The notes below the pieces were generated by a model. It saw only the letters and a program-made list of their open reading frames with translations. It ran no database searches and had not been told where the DNA came from. A stretch of 64,000 nt of DNA, taken from positions 5,518,001 to 5,582,000 of the forward strand of contig NW_025408669.1 in NCBI RefSeq assembly GCF_020360975.1, written 5' to 3'. This DNA is from Hirsutella rhossiliensis. Lineage: Eukaryota > Ascomycota > Sordariomycetes > Hypocreales > Ophiocordycipitaceae. Below are positions 35,840-49,375 of this stretch, in pieces. The translations under genes were made by a program, and so were the position numbers. The stretch's first letter is position 1; the number at the start of each line of letters is the position of its first letter.

Positions 35840-38800
35840 AGTTCTAGTATAGTAATAGGCTAATCTTATATACTTAGACCTTTTATAAAGTTCCGGATTT
35901 TCTACTAATTTAATAGTAGTAGTATTATCCGTTAAAATAGGAGGTATAGTATTAGGAATCTTAATAGATAGATCCTTAGTAATATTTTTAAAAAGTATAT
36001 TTAAATAAATAGCTTCTTTATTTACCCCCCTAAGGCTAATATACTCTACTTTATAAGTAGAAAGAGCAACGGCTTTCTACTTAAAGCAAGCCTAACTTAT
36101 TATATTATTATATATATAAAAGTAGTAACCGGAAAAGGATTTTCTATCTATTAAATCCGACGCCTAGCTAGAGTCGGTAAAACCCTTTATATATAGATAG
36201 GTAAAAGGGATATTATAATTATATTTAATCTTTAGGCTAGGGAATTTATTTAAATATTTCTAAATTATATTTAAAGCCTTAAAATACGTTTAGTCGGGCT
36301 TAGCCGCGAATCTAGCATAGGAAATTATAGAATATAAGATATCTAGCCTAGTAAATAAGGCTAAGTATAATAGAGATCCTATTTCTTTTTAAAATTATAA
36401 TATATCTTCTTTAAAAGGTAATTCCTTTACTTTTATAAGCTTAAAGCCTACTATAGCGGGTAAATTCGAAGTTCCTAAACCTTCTTTATTAAATTCCTTT
36501 AATTTATTTAAAGTATAATTTTCTTAGGATATATATAGCTCTTTAATTTCTTAGTTTATTATAATATTTAGACCTAAGAAGTCTTTTATATCTCCTAAGA
36601 TAGTAAAATCTAGGAAATTAGATAATTCTTTAAATAATCTTTCTTTTATTATAGATTTAGAGGGCCCTAGTATAAGAAAGTCGTCGACGTAAATTGCTAA
36701 GGCTATACTATAGTCCTTATTTATAAGTACTCCTTTATCTATTAAAAGAGGAAGATATCCGAGTTTATTTAGTATAATTTTTAAATAATTATACTAGAGC
36801 TTAGGACTTTATTTTAGGCTATATAATGCTTTCTTTAGCTTTGCTTTAATTTAACCGGTTTTATATAGGTCTAGGAATTTAGTTAATTTAATTCCTTTAG
36901 CTCTATAAGCTAATCTATATTTTAAATAATATTCTTTAAGAGCGTATTCTTTATAGCCTATAAGAAGATCGTTATATACTTTACTATCTATATTAGTATA
37001 TATAAAGGCATTTCTTATATCTATTTATAAAGCTTTAAATTTATAGATAATAGCTAAAATAAGTAGAATTTTAATAGATTTAGGTCTAGCTATAATTAAG
37101 AAGGTATCTAGGAAATCTAAGCTATAGATCTACTTAAATCCCTATATTACGAAACGGGCTTTATATTTTATTATATTATTTTAACTATCCTTCTTAATAG
37201 TATAGACCTAGCGGCCTCCTATAGCCTACCTATCCCTAGGGAGGTAGGAAAATTCCTAAGTTTTATATTTAATTAGCTAGATAATTTCCTTAATTATAGC
37301 TTCTTTCTAAAACACTACTTTAGGGCTATTTATTGCCTATTTATAGGTCTTTAGAATTTTTAGATCCTAATTTTTTATACTAGCTAGAATTAACTTTATA
37401 AAATTATAGTATAGAAATAAATTAACGTTAGGGTATTTAATATAATTAGAATCGAACCCTTTTAGCTTCTTAGGTAATTCTACTACTATTTTACTAGTAG
37501 TAGGAATAGGATTATTATTTAGAGACTCTTCTTCTATAAAGGGTAAGGGATTTTTATCTCTAGGTTCTTTAGTAGCTTCCTCTATAGGGATATAGCTTTC
37601 TAGCTTATCTTTATTTAGAATAGAATTAAAATCAAAGGTATTATTACTACTAGAAATTTCTAGAATTTTTATAAATTTATTTTTTAGTATAGTAATATCT
37701 CTAAAGATAGTAATCTTTCTCTTAGTAAAATCCTAGAATTTATATGCATTTTCTAAATAGCCTACTATTATTCCCTTAAAAGCTTTATTATTTAGCTTAT
37801 CTTTAAGGTCTTTATTCTTATAATATATAAGGCTTCTAAAGGTCTTAATTTTATTTAAGGTCTCGAAGGGTAGTATTATATTATCCCTCTTTTCTATAAG
37901 ACTTTTAAATCCTATCGTAGAATACGGTAATCTATTATATAAATAGGTAGCTATTAAAACAGCTTCTCCTTATAGATATTTAGGAAGCCTAGTAGTAAAT
38001 AAAAGAGCTCGTACTTTTTCTAATATAGTACGATTTATTCTTTCTATTCTACTATTAGATTCCGGCGTCCTAAGAGGACTAGAATTAAAGGTAATTCCTT
38101 CTTTTTCGTAATAGAGCTTTATTTTATATATAAATTCTTTAGCATTATTAGAAAATGCTTCTCTAATCCTAGTATTTTTAGGGTTATTTTCTACCTTATT
38201 TTTAAATTCTAGGAACTTATCTAAAGCTTCCCCTTTTTTTCGAAGAAGGTATATTTCTAGATATTAGGTTCCTACGTTTAGGAAAGAAATATAATAGTAA
38301 TATTTATTATAAGTAAGCACTTTAATTAGCCCTTAAATATCTAATACTATTTTTTCTAAATAGGTATAAGATTCATACAAAGGTTATTTATTAACCTTAT
38401 TCGTTGCTCTAGCTTTAATATATATTTCGTATTATCTTATTTTATTTTCCTCTTTTAAAGGCATTTTTATATCCTTATTATATCTTTTTAATATTTCTAA
38501 AATAGCCCTACTATTTATATACCGTAAGCGTAAGTGCTAAATATAAAAATCTATATCCTTTACCTTTAAAGACGTAATAAGGATTAATTAGCTTTCTAAT
38601 AAAGGTTCTATAGGAATATAATATAATTTATTTCTAAGAAATCCTTTAATAAGGACCTTAGCCTTATTAACTAATAAAAGGACTTTATTTCCTCCTATTA
38701 AGGCATAGGTATTATTAAAATAAGATTAGGATAGTATATTTACCCTTAATTTAAGTTCATAAAAGCAGTCTTAAAGGATATACCTTTTACTATTATATAG

Positions 38801-39037
38801 GAACTTAAATACTAAGTCCCCCTTTCCTTTTACTAATATAAAGGAAGCTTTTCCCTAGTAAACTTTAGACTTAATTTCTTTATAGTTAATAAGGAGATTT
38901 TTATTCGATACTATATACCTAGTAGCTCCGGTATTATAAATAAAATTAAAGATCCTTTAATTCTTATAACTTAGAAATCCTCCTTCTCTTACCTTTAAAA
39001 CTAATTCCTTTATTCTAGGAATTAAGGCTTCTAAAGG
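35840..39037 (-). pseudogene. Element B pol relic (protease, integrase, RT)
   Basis: Minus strand. The protease box lies at 38910-38942 (reads YNTGATRY; family form DTGA). The integrase C-terminal motif SNSRIERINRTI (family form NGRxERxNRT) is at about 38027-38066. RT covers about 37200-35840 with an intact YVDD box at 36680-36691 followed by FLILGPSKSII. It is broken at 35840 by element C and at 39037 by the solo C LTR. Domain order PR-IN-RT is that of Ty1/copia. Stops from RIP make it inactive. Confidence 0.83.
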
Positions 39038-39513
39038 TATCGCGAAGCGTGGCCTAATTTCGTAGTTCTCGGAGATATCCCTTAGCACGAGGGACCTAGG
39101 AAGCTAAAAAACAGGTTTTAAGGAAGGAGCTAAAAGGAGGTGCAGAGAGGAGGGTAGGGGTAAGAGGGGAAGTAGAAGTAGCGATAGCTTCCTATAGAGG
39201 TAGCGAGAGATAAGACGGATATGCCGGCAACGGCTAGAAAGGAGGGGAAAAACCGGCAAAAATCTCGGTATTTAAAAGGATATTAGTAGCTTCTTTAAGC
39301 AGGATCTTCTTTATTAATTAAGATGCTAGATAGGTATAAAGAGGGGCGTTAGATAGAGGAAAGAAGGATAATTAAGGTAATATAATAATTACTCCCCTAC
39401 CGTAATTGCTACTCCTATAAGAATTAAATTTCTCTGCCCTACCTATCCGACCCCTTACTTTTAATTTTACCTTTATATATTTTTATATACTTCTTATATC
39501 TCTCTTTGCGAGA
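39038..39513 (+). repeat. Solo LTR of the C family
   Basis: 476 bases, TATCGCGAAGCGTGG...CTTTGCGAGA, with TSD AAAGG at 39033-39037 and 39514-39518. It lies between gag and protease of element B and is opposite in orientation to the full C copy in the same element. It is probably left by LTR-LTR recombination. Confidence 0.88.
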
Positions 39514-40715
39514 AAAGGTCCTAAAAGAGAGTCTTTATTAGCTTCTACTATAAGGGTATTTATAAAGGTTAAAATTACCTTTAAATCCTTAGACGTTTAT
39601 ATAAGGGTTAGAGCCTTAGAAAGGTCTATAAGGTCGATATCTAGGTCTATATTTTCTTATAAAGCTATATTTAAGACCTTATTACTATCGTTTAAATCGG
39701 ACTCTAGCTCTATAATTTAAGCCTTCCTTCTTCTATTAGTAGTAAAACACTACTAAAAGGGATTTCTTCTTAGAAAAAGAAGATAAAGAAGATTTTCTCT
39801 TCTTAGAAATTTAAGTCCTATCGTTCTTTTTTCCTTTATTTAAAACCTAATAAGTAGGAGCCTTATTCGGGTATAATTTATAGTAATTTACTATAAAATG
39901 CCTTGGTTTTTTATATTCCTTATAAAAAAGAGTATCTATAGAATTTCTATAGGATTTCTAAGGCTTCCTTTATATTAAGAAGGCTTTCTCCGAAGATTTA
40001 TCTATATCCTTTATTCTTCTAGCTTCGTCTAAAAGACTAGCTATTAGGGATTCGAGGGTAAAGGCCGTAGAATTATACTTAAGGCTCTACGTAATATTTA
40101 TAATATAGCTTCTAAATTCCTTATTAAGGCAATTAAGAATCTATACTATAAGGATAACTTTTAGAATTTCTATATTATAGGATTTTAAATCCTTATAGAT
40201 TTCCTTTACCTTATAAAGGTATTTCTTTAAATTAAAGCCTAAGAAACTAAGATTAAAGAGCTGCTTTATAAGTAAATAATTCGTTAAGAAATTCGACGGA
40301 TTATATAGCTTTATAAGCTTATCCTAAGCAGCTTTAGCATTTATTAAATGCTTAATTTATATTAAAGGGCTATTTTTAACTTAAAGAAAAATCTAGGATA
40401 AAGCTTTTATAGTCTTTATATAGTTTTCCTGCTCTAAGGTAGTAATAAGCTTTTCCTTAGTAAGGATAGCTCTTATCCTTATAGTCTAAAGAGTATAATT
40501 TAAATTTCCCTTAAGTCTAAAGAATTTGTATTCTTTCTATCTACCTATTTTATATAAATTCGGTATTATTTCGTTTATAGGGATCGAGAAGTCTAGACGG
40601 GAGTTTAAGAGCGTAGGAAGGTAGAAGAAGTCGTTAGGGGGATTTTTAAAAGGAATTTTAATCGGGTATTTTAATAAGGAATTTTAAAGGTATAAGTTAA
40701 TTTCACGGCTTAAAA
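39514..40715 (-). pseudogene. Element B gag relic
   Basis: Minus strand, from the primer site to the solo LTR. A zinc knuckle is at 39883-39924: YKEYKKPRHFIVNY, CX2CX4HX4C spacing with the three Cys now Tyr and the His kept. Upstream (about 40000-40600) is a degraded helical gag typical of copia elements. Confidence 0.75.
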
Positions 40716-40735
40716 GGAGTGTTAGGCTTATAACC
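40716..40735 (-). other. Primer-binding site of element B
   Basis: On the minus strand GGTTATAAGCCTAACAC directly follows the LTR. It shares GTTATAAGCCTA with element C and fits a half initiator-tRNA-Met primer site altered by G-to-A change. Confidence 0.55.
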
Positions 40736-41304
40736 TCTTAAGGTATATAAGTAAAAGCGGAATTTTAGGAAATTAAGGAATTACGTAAGACTATATAATA
40801 AAGGGGAAGAAGGAGTATAAGGTAGGATTTTTAAATAGAATTTATTAGTAATATATTAGTATATAAAAGAGGAGTTAAAGTTAATAATTCTCTATCTATC
40901 TACTAGCGGATATACTATCTTATATAGATAATTATAGCTAAACGGAAGAACCTTTTAGGACTAGATTTAGGCTGCTATATAGCCTTAAGACTAAGGAATT
41001 TAGTAATACCTTAAGTATATTAAGAAGTATCTTAGTTCTACTAATATTTATATTTAAAGGAGGTTAGTTATACTAGTATTCTTAAGAGGTCTTAGCTAGT
41101 ATTCTAAGCTAGCTCTATTTCTTCGATTCCCGATTATATAATAACTAGTAACCCGTTTAATATATAGTAATATATAAAACAACGAGCGATTCTTACTCTA
41201 TAATATAGGATTTTATCTATAATTAATATACTACTTATTAGCTTATATAATTAAGAGAGTATATTATAGCTGCTTTATTTATAGTAAGAACACCGTTCCT
41301 TATA
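40736..41304 (-). repeat. 5' LTR of element B
   Basis: 569 bases, + strand TCTTAAGGTATAT...CACCGTTCCTTATA. More RIPed than the 3' LTR at 26999. Confidence 0.88.
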
Positions 41305-42143
41305 GGCTATAAACTATTTCTTACTATATAGTCGATTTTATAGTTTTAATATAAGTAGTAATAGTATTTAATCCTTTATTATAATATCGTTTAAGCGTTT
41401 ATAGTTAATAACTAGTTATAGCTTATTATTTTTCTTTAAAATAAATATAACTAAGTAGCTTACTTTAGATATTAACGTTTATATATATCTCTTTTATAGA
41501 TTCTTATTAAGGTAGTTATATAACGTTTATAGTTACTTTTTATTTAAGTTATAAATCTTATAAAACGTCGGCGTTATTTTATCCTTAAGATAAATTTTAT
41601 AGTCTTATTAACTATATTTAAGTAACCTTATCTTAAGTTCTTCCTTAAAGAGTTTATTATATTTTTAGTATTCTTAAGGGATATTCTTTATTTTATTTTA
41701 TAAGCTTTATTCTTTCTTTTAAGGGCTAGTTTCTTTTAACTTAAGCTCTTTATTAATTTATTTAAGGTCTTTCCTTAAAGGAATAATAACTCTTTAAATC
41801 TTTATATTATATCCTTTATTTTATTTATATTAAATACTAAGTTATATAGCTATATTAGTTAGTATATAGGTATTATTAGTCGATTTTATTATATCTATTA
41901 GTCTAGTTATTATTTTCGCTTATATCGCTAAAGCCTATAATAATTTACTTAAATAGTTATTTCTTTTATTTTATTTAGTAGCTAAATTATTATAAAATTT
42001 TACTTTCTTTTAAATCTATAAGTCTTAGAAACTTATATCTTTATTTTAATATAGCTAGCTAGTTTTCTAGTTAATTAATAGGTTACTCTCTTATAACTAT
42101 AAAAGCCTTAATATAAGGTTATATTATTTAATATTTATAATAT
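41305..42143 (-). pseudogene. Element D pol relic: rest of RT and protease side
   Basis: Continues D after element B, starting with TSD GGCTA. Reverse complement of A positions about 9680-10540, including the LIINYRRLN-like RT stretch (about 41390-41420). It stops at AATAT (42139-42143), the TSD of element E. Confidence 0.8.
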
Positions 42144-42400
42144 TATTAAGGGCTAGTATATACTTAGTATAGTAGTATAAGGCTAAATAATTATTTATTT
42201 AAAGCTAAGGAGAAAGGAGGAAAACTCTATCTTAGTCGCAATAGTTATTTATCTTCCTTAGTTCTTAGCTTAACTTATATTTAAGTACTATTTAGCCTAA
42301 GTTTAGGTTAAGCTCTACTTATATATAGGTCTACTTTAGCCTAACTTTAGTATAGTCGCTATAATATAACCTTAGCCTTCTATAAGTATAGCTTATAATA
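42144..42400 (-). repeat. 3' LTR of element E
   Basis: 257 bases; + strand TATTAAGGGCTAG...GCTTATAATA. Confidence 0.88.
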
Positions 42401-45400
42401 CTACCCCCGCTCTCCTTTTCTTATTAGTAGTACTCTTATTCCTCTCTTACTACCTTTCTATTATTACTATCCCCTTTTTTCTTAGCGCGCGCGGTTACTT
42501 TCTTTTACTTTACGCTCGCCTTATCCCTTTATATACCGCCCTTTTATACGCCCGTTCCGCCCTATCCTTCCCTCTTCTATATATATACCCTTATACCTTA
42601 CTAACTATACGTATACCCCGCTATATATAAATACCCTTCTTTTATCTCTTCTCCCTCTTCTTTTCTTTTTCCTCTTTTAAGCTTTACTCCCTTCGTGCGC
42701 GTGCCCTTACTTTACCTAACTTCTATCGCCCCACCGCGCTATATTATAACTACTATAGGCCCTCGTACGCCTACTAGCTTCTTTACTCCGCGTAGCGGTA
42801 CCCCGCCTCTTAGTACGCTAGGCGACTATACTCTACCGCCTTCGCGCTGGTTAATACGTCTACCTATATCTCTTAGTAAGTATAGCGTAACCTATAGTAC
42901 TACTATATAGCGGCTACCTTATCTTACCTATATAAGCTAAATAACGTTACTAAGTATTAAGATATAGTATAGTACCTACTAAAATTAAGCGTTACTATAT
43001 ACTCGTAACGACCTTACCTATACTTATATTAAATTACGCTACCTTCCTATTTATTACTCTCCTTTAACTTTATTCGATAAAACGCTAATATAATAATAGT
43101 ATACTAAGGATATAATTACTACTATTAACGCCCTTTAAGACTATATATTTTAAAGGACGTTTAATAACTATTAAAGCGACCTTTATATATATACTTTATT
43201 CCCCCTTTAACTTTATCTTATTATTTATCTTTAACTATCGTTTTAGTATATTAAGCTTACCTATACCGCTATATCTACGCGCTAGGCCTAGATATACCTT
43301 AATATCTTAGAGTAATTAAGCGGTAGTTAAAGGGTATCTATAGTTAGTTAAAATTAAGTTAGTATCCTTAGTACGTCTTACTATATCTATATCTTATCTT
43401 ATTATATCCTACCCTTATCCCTATTTTTATTTATCCTTTATTACTATCTATCTTATATCTATCCTTTATTTATTCTTTATTATTTCCCTTTAGTACTATA
43501 GTTTTTCTTTATCCTTTCCTTATTCTTTAATAAGCGTTCTTTATCTCTTACCTTCTTTTCTTTCTCCCTTTTTTATTTTTTATTTCCCCTTTCTTATCTT
43601 CCGCCCTCCTTTTTATCCTTTTTTCTCGCCCTTCCTTTATTATTCTCCCTTACGTTTCCCTACTATCTCTTAAATCCCTCTAAGGCTTCTATCTCCTAAA
43701 AGTCGTTTAGTAGGTACTATAATAGGTTTATATACCCTTACTATTTTATAAGTATCTATTACTATTTACCCCTTCCCCTTTACTTTTACCGCGCTTACTA
43801 AATCTCTTTAATAATATACTTAAGCTTATTATCCTCCTTAATTACTAATAGCGGTTAGTAGTTATCGACTACCTATCTAGGTAATAAGTTCTCTACTACC
43901 TAGTAGAGAAATTCTATATAAAGCCTCTTATATACCTTTCTTAGTATATCGAGCTCTATTATATATAAGCTTACTACCTTTATTATAGTATACTTTTAAT
44001 ATAGTTAGTTAAGCTTCTTATATAGCCGGTTAGTTATATATTTAGCTATATTTACTTATACCTTATTACTTATTTTAAACCTCTTTACTAAGGCTCTCTT
44101 TTAGTTTACCGTTTCCTTTTATCTTACCTATACCGCGATAATAGTAGTTTATAAGAAGTCGGTTACCTTTTTTATCTTTTAAGCGAGCTCCCTTACCCCC
44201 TTTACTTTTAGCGCTAGCGGCCCCTCCGCCCTTACTATTTAAACTAGCTTAATATTATATTTATATATTATGAAGAATAAGCTTATACTTATTATCGACG
44301 CTATATAGTTATTTAGTATAGCTTATATATATAGTAGCTATACTCCTTAGTCGTCCTAGCTATAGTAAATATATACCTAAAGGTATACTTATACTTCTTA
44401 GTTTACGCGCTTAGTTAACCTATCTATTTATAGGTAGTATACTAAACTTAACTTCCTTTATACTTTTATTTATTTATAAAACTCCCTTTAAAAGCTTCTT
44501 ATTTAGTTCGTCCTTTTATTTAATATAATCGACCTTAATATCTTATAAAAGTAAAAGTAAGCTTAAAAGAACCTTATTATATATACTACTACTCTTATTA
44601 TTAGTATTACTTTAAGCGTTATTACCTTTATTAGCTAGTTTATAATTACTTAAAGGTACTTTATACTTTTTATCTTAGTTAGCGGTAGTTTAACTATAAA
44701 GTCTATCGATAAGTATATAAATAGTTAAGATAGCGGTAGTAAGGGCTTTAAGAGTCCCTTTTAAAGTTACCTTTATATATACCCCCTCCTATATAGTCTA
44801 TAGTTAGCGATAAGCCGCCTTACTATCGCCGACTAGCTAGGCTAAAAGAATTCTTAGGCTAGTATTACTAAGGTCCCTTCTCTCCTTAAGTATCCTACCG
44901 CCGTTAAGTTATATATCTATTAAGCTATCTATACTTAAAGTATATCTTATTTCTTAGCCCTCTTTCCTTTATTATACTTTAGTTTCCCTAGTACTTATAG
45001 CCTCTCTTAAAAGTATAACCGTCTCTTAATATCGATTATATATTTACTTAGCTATACCTTTAGTTACTATTTTAGTACTAGTAATCTCTCCCCTTTATAT
45101 ACTACTTAAAATACCGCTTAGTATTTCTTATCTTTCCTTAGCGCCTTTATTTATTTTTTCTATAGCTCTTAGTCGTTAAATACTAATATAGGGTTAGCTT
45201 ATTCCTAGGGTATATTTCGGCCTAAGTTTAGGTTAAGTTTTAGTCGGTTATTACCTTTATTTACCTCCTCTTTAAGTTATTTAATAGGCCCCCCTACTCT
45301 ACTAATATACGCCCTCGCGCTTACCTCTCCTCTACCTACTTATAGCGCCGCTACTACCGCCCTATCTTAGGTTAAGCGTCCTAGTAAGTTAGCGTATTAG

Positions 45401-48355
45401 CCCCTAATAGGGACTAGGCGGCCCTATAGGTATATAGTCTCTAGAATTATCTAAACTACCCGCCCTATCTCCTTTTTATCTATTTCGCCCGCTAGCCGAT
45501 CTTACTTATAGTAGGATAGCGCGTTAAGTACCGCTACTAGCCTCTTTAGCTAGAACTTTAGTATAAAGTTATAGGATATAAGCTCTATCGCTTATTAGCT
45601 TTATCTCTTATTTAACTTCTTTTTTATTATAAAGTACCTTAGGTTATTATAGTTAGTTAGTACTATAAAGGTAAGTACGTTCTAAAGTTTTACTCTTTAA
45701 AAGTCTAAGTACTATATAATTATAAGTATCTCCTTATTATAGATTAAGTAGTTATACTCTACTAAGTTTAGTCTCTTTAAGAAGAATCCTACTAAGTATT
45801 ATATACTATCTAGCCCTACTTATATTAGCGCCTCCCTTATCGCGTATCTAAAATAGTCTACCTCTAGGTATATTTCTCTTTTTAGGTTATAGAGTTATAG
45901 TACTAACGTATTATAAAAGGCGTTCTAAATAAACTTAAACGCTACTTAGTACTTATCTATTTACTTAAAGATCGCGCTCTTTTTATAAAGGCCGTTTAAG
46001 TATATTAATATCTCTACGTAAAGTAATATAAAGGCCTAGTAGTAGTTTATAAAGCTAAGGAAGCTCCGGACTCCTCTTATATTCTAAGGTACCTACTATA
46101 TTTATATTACCTAGATCTTCTCTAAGTTATATTAAACCTTACCCCTTCCTTATATAATAAAGCTTAGGTACTTAACCTCTTTTATTATAAAGTTATACTT
46201 CCTTAAGTCTAATATTAAGCCTAACTTTTATAGCTTTTAAAGTACCCTTACTACCTTCTCTTAATAGTCTTAGAGAGACCCTAATAAGTAGATTAAGATA
46301 TTATTTATATACGCTATAATAAACTTATATAGGTATTCCCTTAGTACCTTATTAATATATCGTTAAAAGGTAGCTAGCGTCCTTATTAAGCTAAATAAGT
46401 ATACTTACTACTTAAATAATCTAAACTTTATTTAAAAGGCTATCTTAAACTTATAGCCCTTTACTATTTAGATCTTATAAAACGCTACTATATCATTAAG
46501 CTTTATAAACTACTTTACCTTTATAAGTATCTATAATATCTTTATAATTAAGGGTAGCGCGTACCTATCCTTTTTTATAATTACGTTTAAGGCTTAGTAG
46601 TTATAGTAAAATTATAAGTAACCGTCTAACTTTTAAGTAAAGAGTACTAGGGCCGCGGCTAAGGAGCTACTTAGGTAGATTAAGTTTACCTTTATTAGCT
46701 CGCTTAAGGTCTTCCTTAGTACTAAGAGTTCCTCCCTTAATATATTATAAAGGGGTCCTTATAATAAAGGGGGCTTTGCCTTATCTTTATTTAGTATTAA
46801 TTTAATCTTATAGTTTACCCTTAGCTTATATAAGGGTATCTTTAAAGCCTTCTTTAGTATAAAGAAGTCTAGGTATATATCTAGCGCCTACCTTAGGACG
46901 TAGTCCGCTAGGTCTACCGCTATCTTTAGCTAGAGTACTTTCTTTATATCCTTTATTATAATCGCTTAGATATTAACTATCCTTTACTTTCCCTTATTAT
47001 CCCTTACCGCCCTCTCCCTTTAATATTCCGCTATAAATATTACCGCGCTAACGATCTTTGCCCTTTAGATCTATTCTACCTTCTTTATTACTTCCGATCT
47101 TTATAGGCTTATTTAGATCTTAGCTTTACTATACTAAATCCGATCCCCCGCTATATTATATATTACTTAGTTCTTCTTTATTTATAGCCTTCCTAAGAAT
47201 ACGTCGTAGCTTAGCCTAGGGACTATATATATAAAAGTCTACTTTATATAGCCGTTAATATCTATCTTAGATACTATAATTCCTTTTATCTATAAGGCTA
47301 GAGTATCTTTTAAGAACGGCCTTAGTTATCTTCTCCTCTTATTAGTAAGAGGTATCTATAGCTTCTTTACTACCCTCTCGCTTACTATAATATAGTAATT
47401 ATAGCTAGTATCTATAAGTATATTAAGTCCCTTCTTCCTATTAATACTTACCCTTAGTATTACTAGGCCTAGTATAAGATAGTCCCTTATTAACTTCTAA
47501 GCTTCTTACTATTTCTCTTTTACCCTTAGCGCTTAACTTTACGCTAAGGTTCCTCTTTTTCTAAGTTATTATTATCCTTAGCGTCCCTCTCTTCCTTTAT
47601 TACGCCCGCCCTTTAAGGTTCCTATCTCCTTTTATTATAATAGAGCGCGATATATCCTTTAACTCTATAGTTAAAGTACGTTTAATTCTCTAGCTAGCTT
47701 TACCCCTCTCTTTATCTATCTAAGGTATTAATACTAATTATTAAGGTATCCTTATCTTTATCTTTCTTTTCCTAGGGGTATATATCTATTAGTCTCCTTT
47801 AGTTTAAAGGGGGTTATTTTATTTACTAAACCCTTTCTAGCTTAGCCGCTATTTACGCTACCTAATTAATATAGGCGGCGAAGCTTAATATAAGGAAGTC
47901 GACCGTAGCTAACGCCTCGCGGAGCTAGATTCCTAGAGCCCTTTCTAAGAAGACGATCTAAACGTTATATAGCTAGGACCTACCTCTAGCCTTAAAGAGT
48001 CTCTACTTAAACTTTAAGAGGAACGCTATAAACGTTTAACTTTCCCCTTATTTTATTATCTAGATCGCCGCTACCGCGCGTAACTAAATATCTACGTTAA
48101 GGTAGATTAAGTTAAAGTACTTTAAGAATTCCTTTTAATTATAGCCCCTTTTTACTCTTATTCTATAGTATATAGCGACCGTTTATTATAGTCTAGCGTT
48201 TAAGTAGTTATAGATAAGGTAGAAGATTTCCCTTAAGCTTAAGAAGAATTCTTTATTAATCTTATACTTCTCCTATATATATTATACCTATAGGGTATAG
48301 TGCTATTATTATCTATTAAATTTTCCTAGGCTTAGGAGAGGCTTCTTATAGCTAT
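42401..48355 (-). pseudogene. Element E pol relic, up to insertion of F
   Basis: Minus-strand gypsy pol. The RT catalytic box corresponds to the YIDN box of E2 (56371-56382), and the preceding KGYxFKxAFxxRFxLF stretch lies at about 46385-46460. Integrase and the 3' region lie toward 42401, but I cannot mark their limits by eye. Base use here is less extreme than in A and D, with many CG steps kept. Confidence 0.75.
42695..43500 (+). pseudogene. Possible plus-strand (antisense) ORF relic in element E
   Basis: A frame on + is open for 71 codons (42695-42907) and continues to about 43500 interrupted only by TAA/TAG, the stops RIP makes. The same frame continues without obvious shift in E2 (about 52771-53580). 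The protein would be Ile/Leu/Tyr-rich; I do not recognise it. It may be chance, since RIPed DNA lacks other stop types too. Confidence 0.25.
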
Positions 48356-48802
48356 TTTAACGGGGGCATCTATACCCTAAGGAATATATAGCCCGCGTAG
48401 TAGAGTCTTTAGCAGGGTCCTTAGCAGGATCCTTAGTAGAGTCTCTAGCTAGCCCTCTTCTTAATTAGATGATCCCTTGGCCCCTGTTCGTCTAGGGAAG
48501 AAGGAGGGAAAATTCGGTCTATAAAAGAGGTCTCTTTTCCTCCTTAGCTAGCAGACAGCATTAGTATTATTATCTTCTTCTTTTATTATTAGCATCGATA
48601 TCTTCTTCTATTAGCATTATCTTCTTCTATATCTTTTCTCTGCTAATATACCTTTTTAGCCCTCTTTGCCTTTGCCTTGCCCTGCCTAGTGCTTTCTCGT
48701 TTCCTTCGTTCCCCTTAGACCCCCTCGTCCTTCGGTATCTAGCTGCTGCTGTTGCCGTTGGCGTGGGTGTGTCTTTGGGTGTGTGCCGCAGCTACCGTCA
48801 AA
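48356..48802 (+). repeat. Left LTR of element F
   Basis: 447 bases, with TATAAAAG at 48520-48527 as a likely promoter element. Its right end (from about 48700) keeps CA/TG steps such as GGGTGTGTGCCGCAG; its left end is RIPed. Confidence 0.85.
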
Positions 48803-48804
48803 AC

Positions 48805-48822
48805 TGGTCTCTAGGGCGTGAA
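48805..48822 (+). other. Candidate primer-binding site of element F
   Basis: TGGTCTCTAGGGCGTGAA begins two bases inside the left LTR. A TGG start is expected for pairing with a tRNA 3' CCA end. Which tRNA cannot be said from the window. Confidence 0.35.
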
Positions 48823-48846
48823 GCTTCTATTTCCCTTTCCCTCTGT

Positions 48847-48869
48847 CTCTCTCTCTCTCTCTCTCTCTC
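48847..48869. repeat. (CT)n microsatellite
   Basis: Uninterrupted CT dinucleotide run just inside the left LTR of element F. Confidence 0.9.
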
Positions 48870-49375
48870 GAAGAGGAAGAAGATACGAGAAGGGCAGAGC
48901 TAAACGAACTGCGCCGGTGCTGCCGTACCTTTCCCGTCGAGATAAGCGCTAGGCAGGGAAAGATTTCACCGACTTTTTTTCTTTTCCCCCAGCCGTTGGC
49001 CTAGACCATGGCCCCTGCCCCTGCCCCTGTCCCTTGCCCCTGTCCCGGCCGAAGTCCCCTGCCCGGCCGAAGTCCCCTGCCCTAGCCGGAGTCCCTTGCA
49101 CTATACGGAACTTTCTTTTTTCAATGAACCGAACTTTCCTCCTAGGCAGAGCTTTCTTTTTCGATAGAGCTCTCCGGCAAGCTCTAACTACGGCAGCTGC
49201 TTTAGTTGCAGACGGGGACGTCTGGTCTTTGTTGTGGAGGGAAGACACCTGCGCCAGCAGCAGCAGCGGACTTTTCTAATTTTATTTCTCTGCCAATACG
49301 ACAACTTCTTCTGCAGCCTATACGACTAGCAGCTTCCTCGGGACCAACAGCTCTACGGGACTAGCAGTCTCTATA

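Larger units (their letters stand above)
26999..41304 (-). mobile_element. Element B: Ty1/copia retrotransposon, itself carrying nested insertions
   Basis: LTRs 26999-27566 (568 bases) and 40736-41304 (569 bases), inside element D with TSD GGCTA at 26994-26998 and 41305-41309. Coding is on the minus strand. Of the 14.3 kb span, 28066-35839 is a nested element C and 39038-39513 a solo C LTR, leaving a copia element of about 6 kb. A polypurine stretch follows the left LTR, and a copia-type primer-binding site lies beside the right LTR. Confidence 0.9.

Noticed and set aside
48949..49279. Open frames in the left interior of element F
   Set aside because: Low-complexity Gly/Gln and Pro/Ala coding from short CCCCTG-type repeats, on both strands at once, with no domain.
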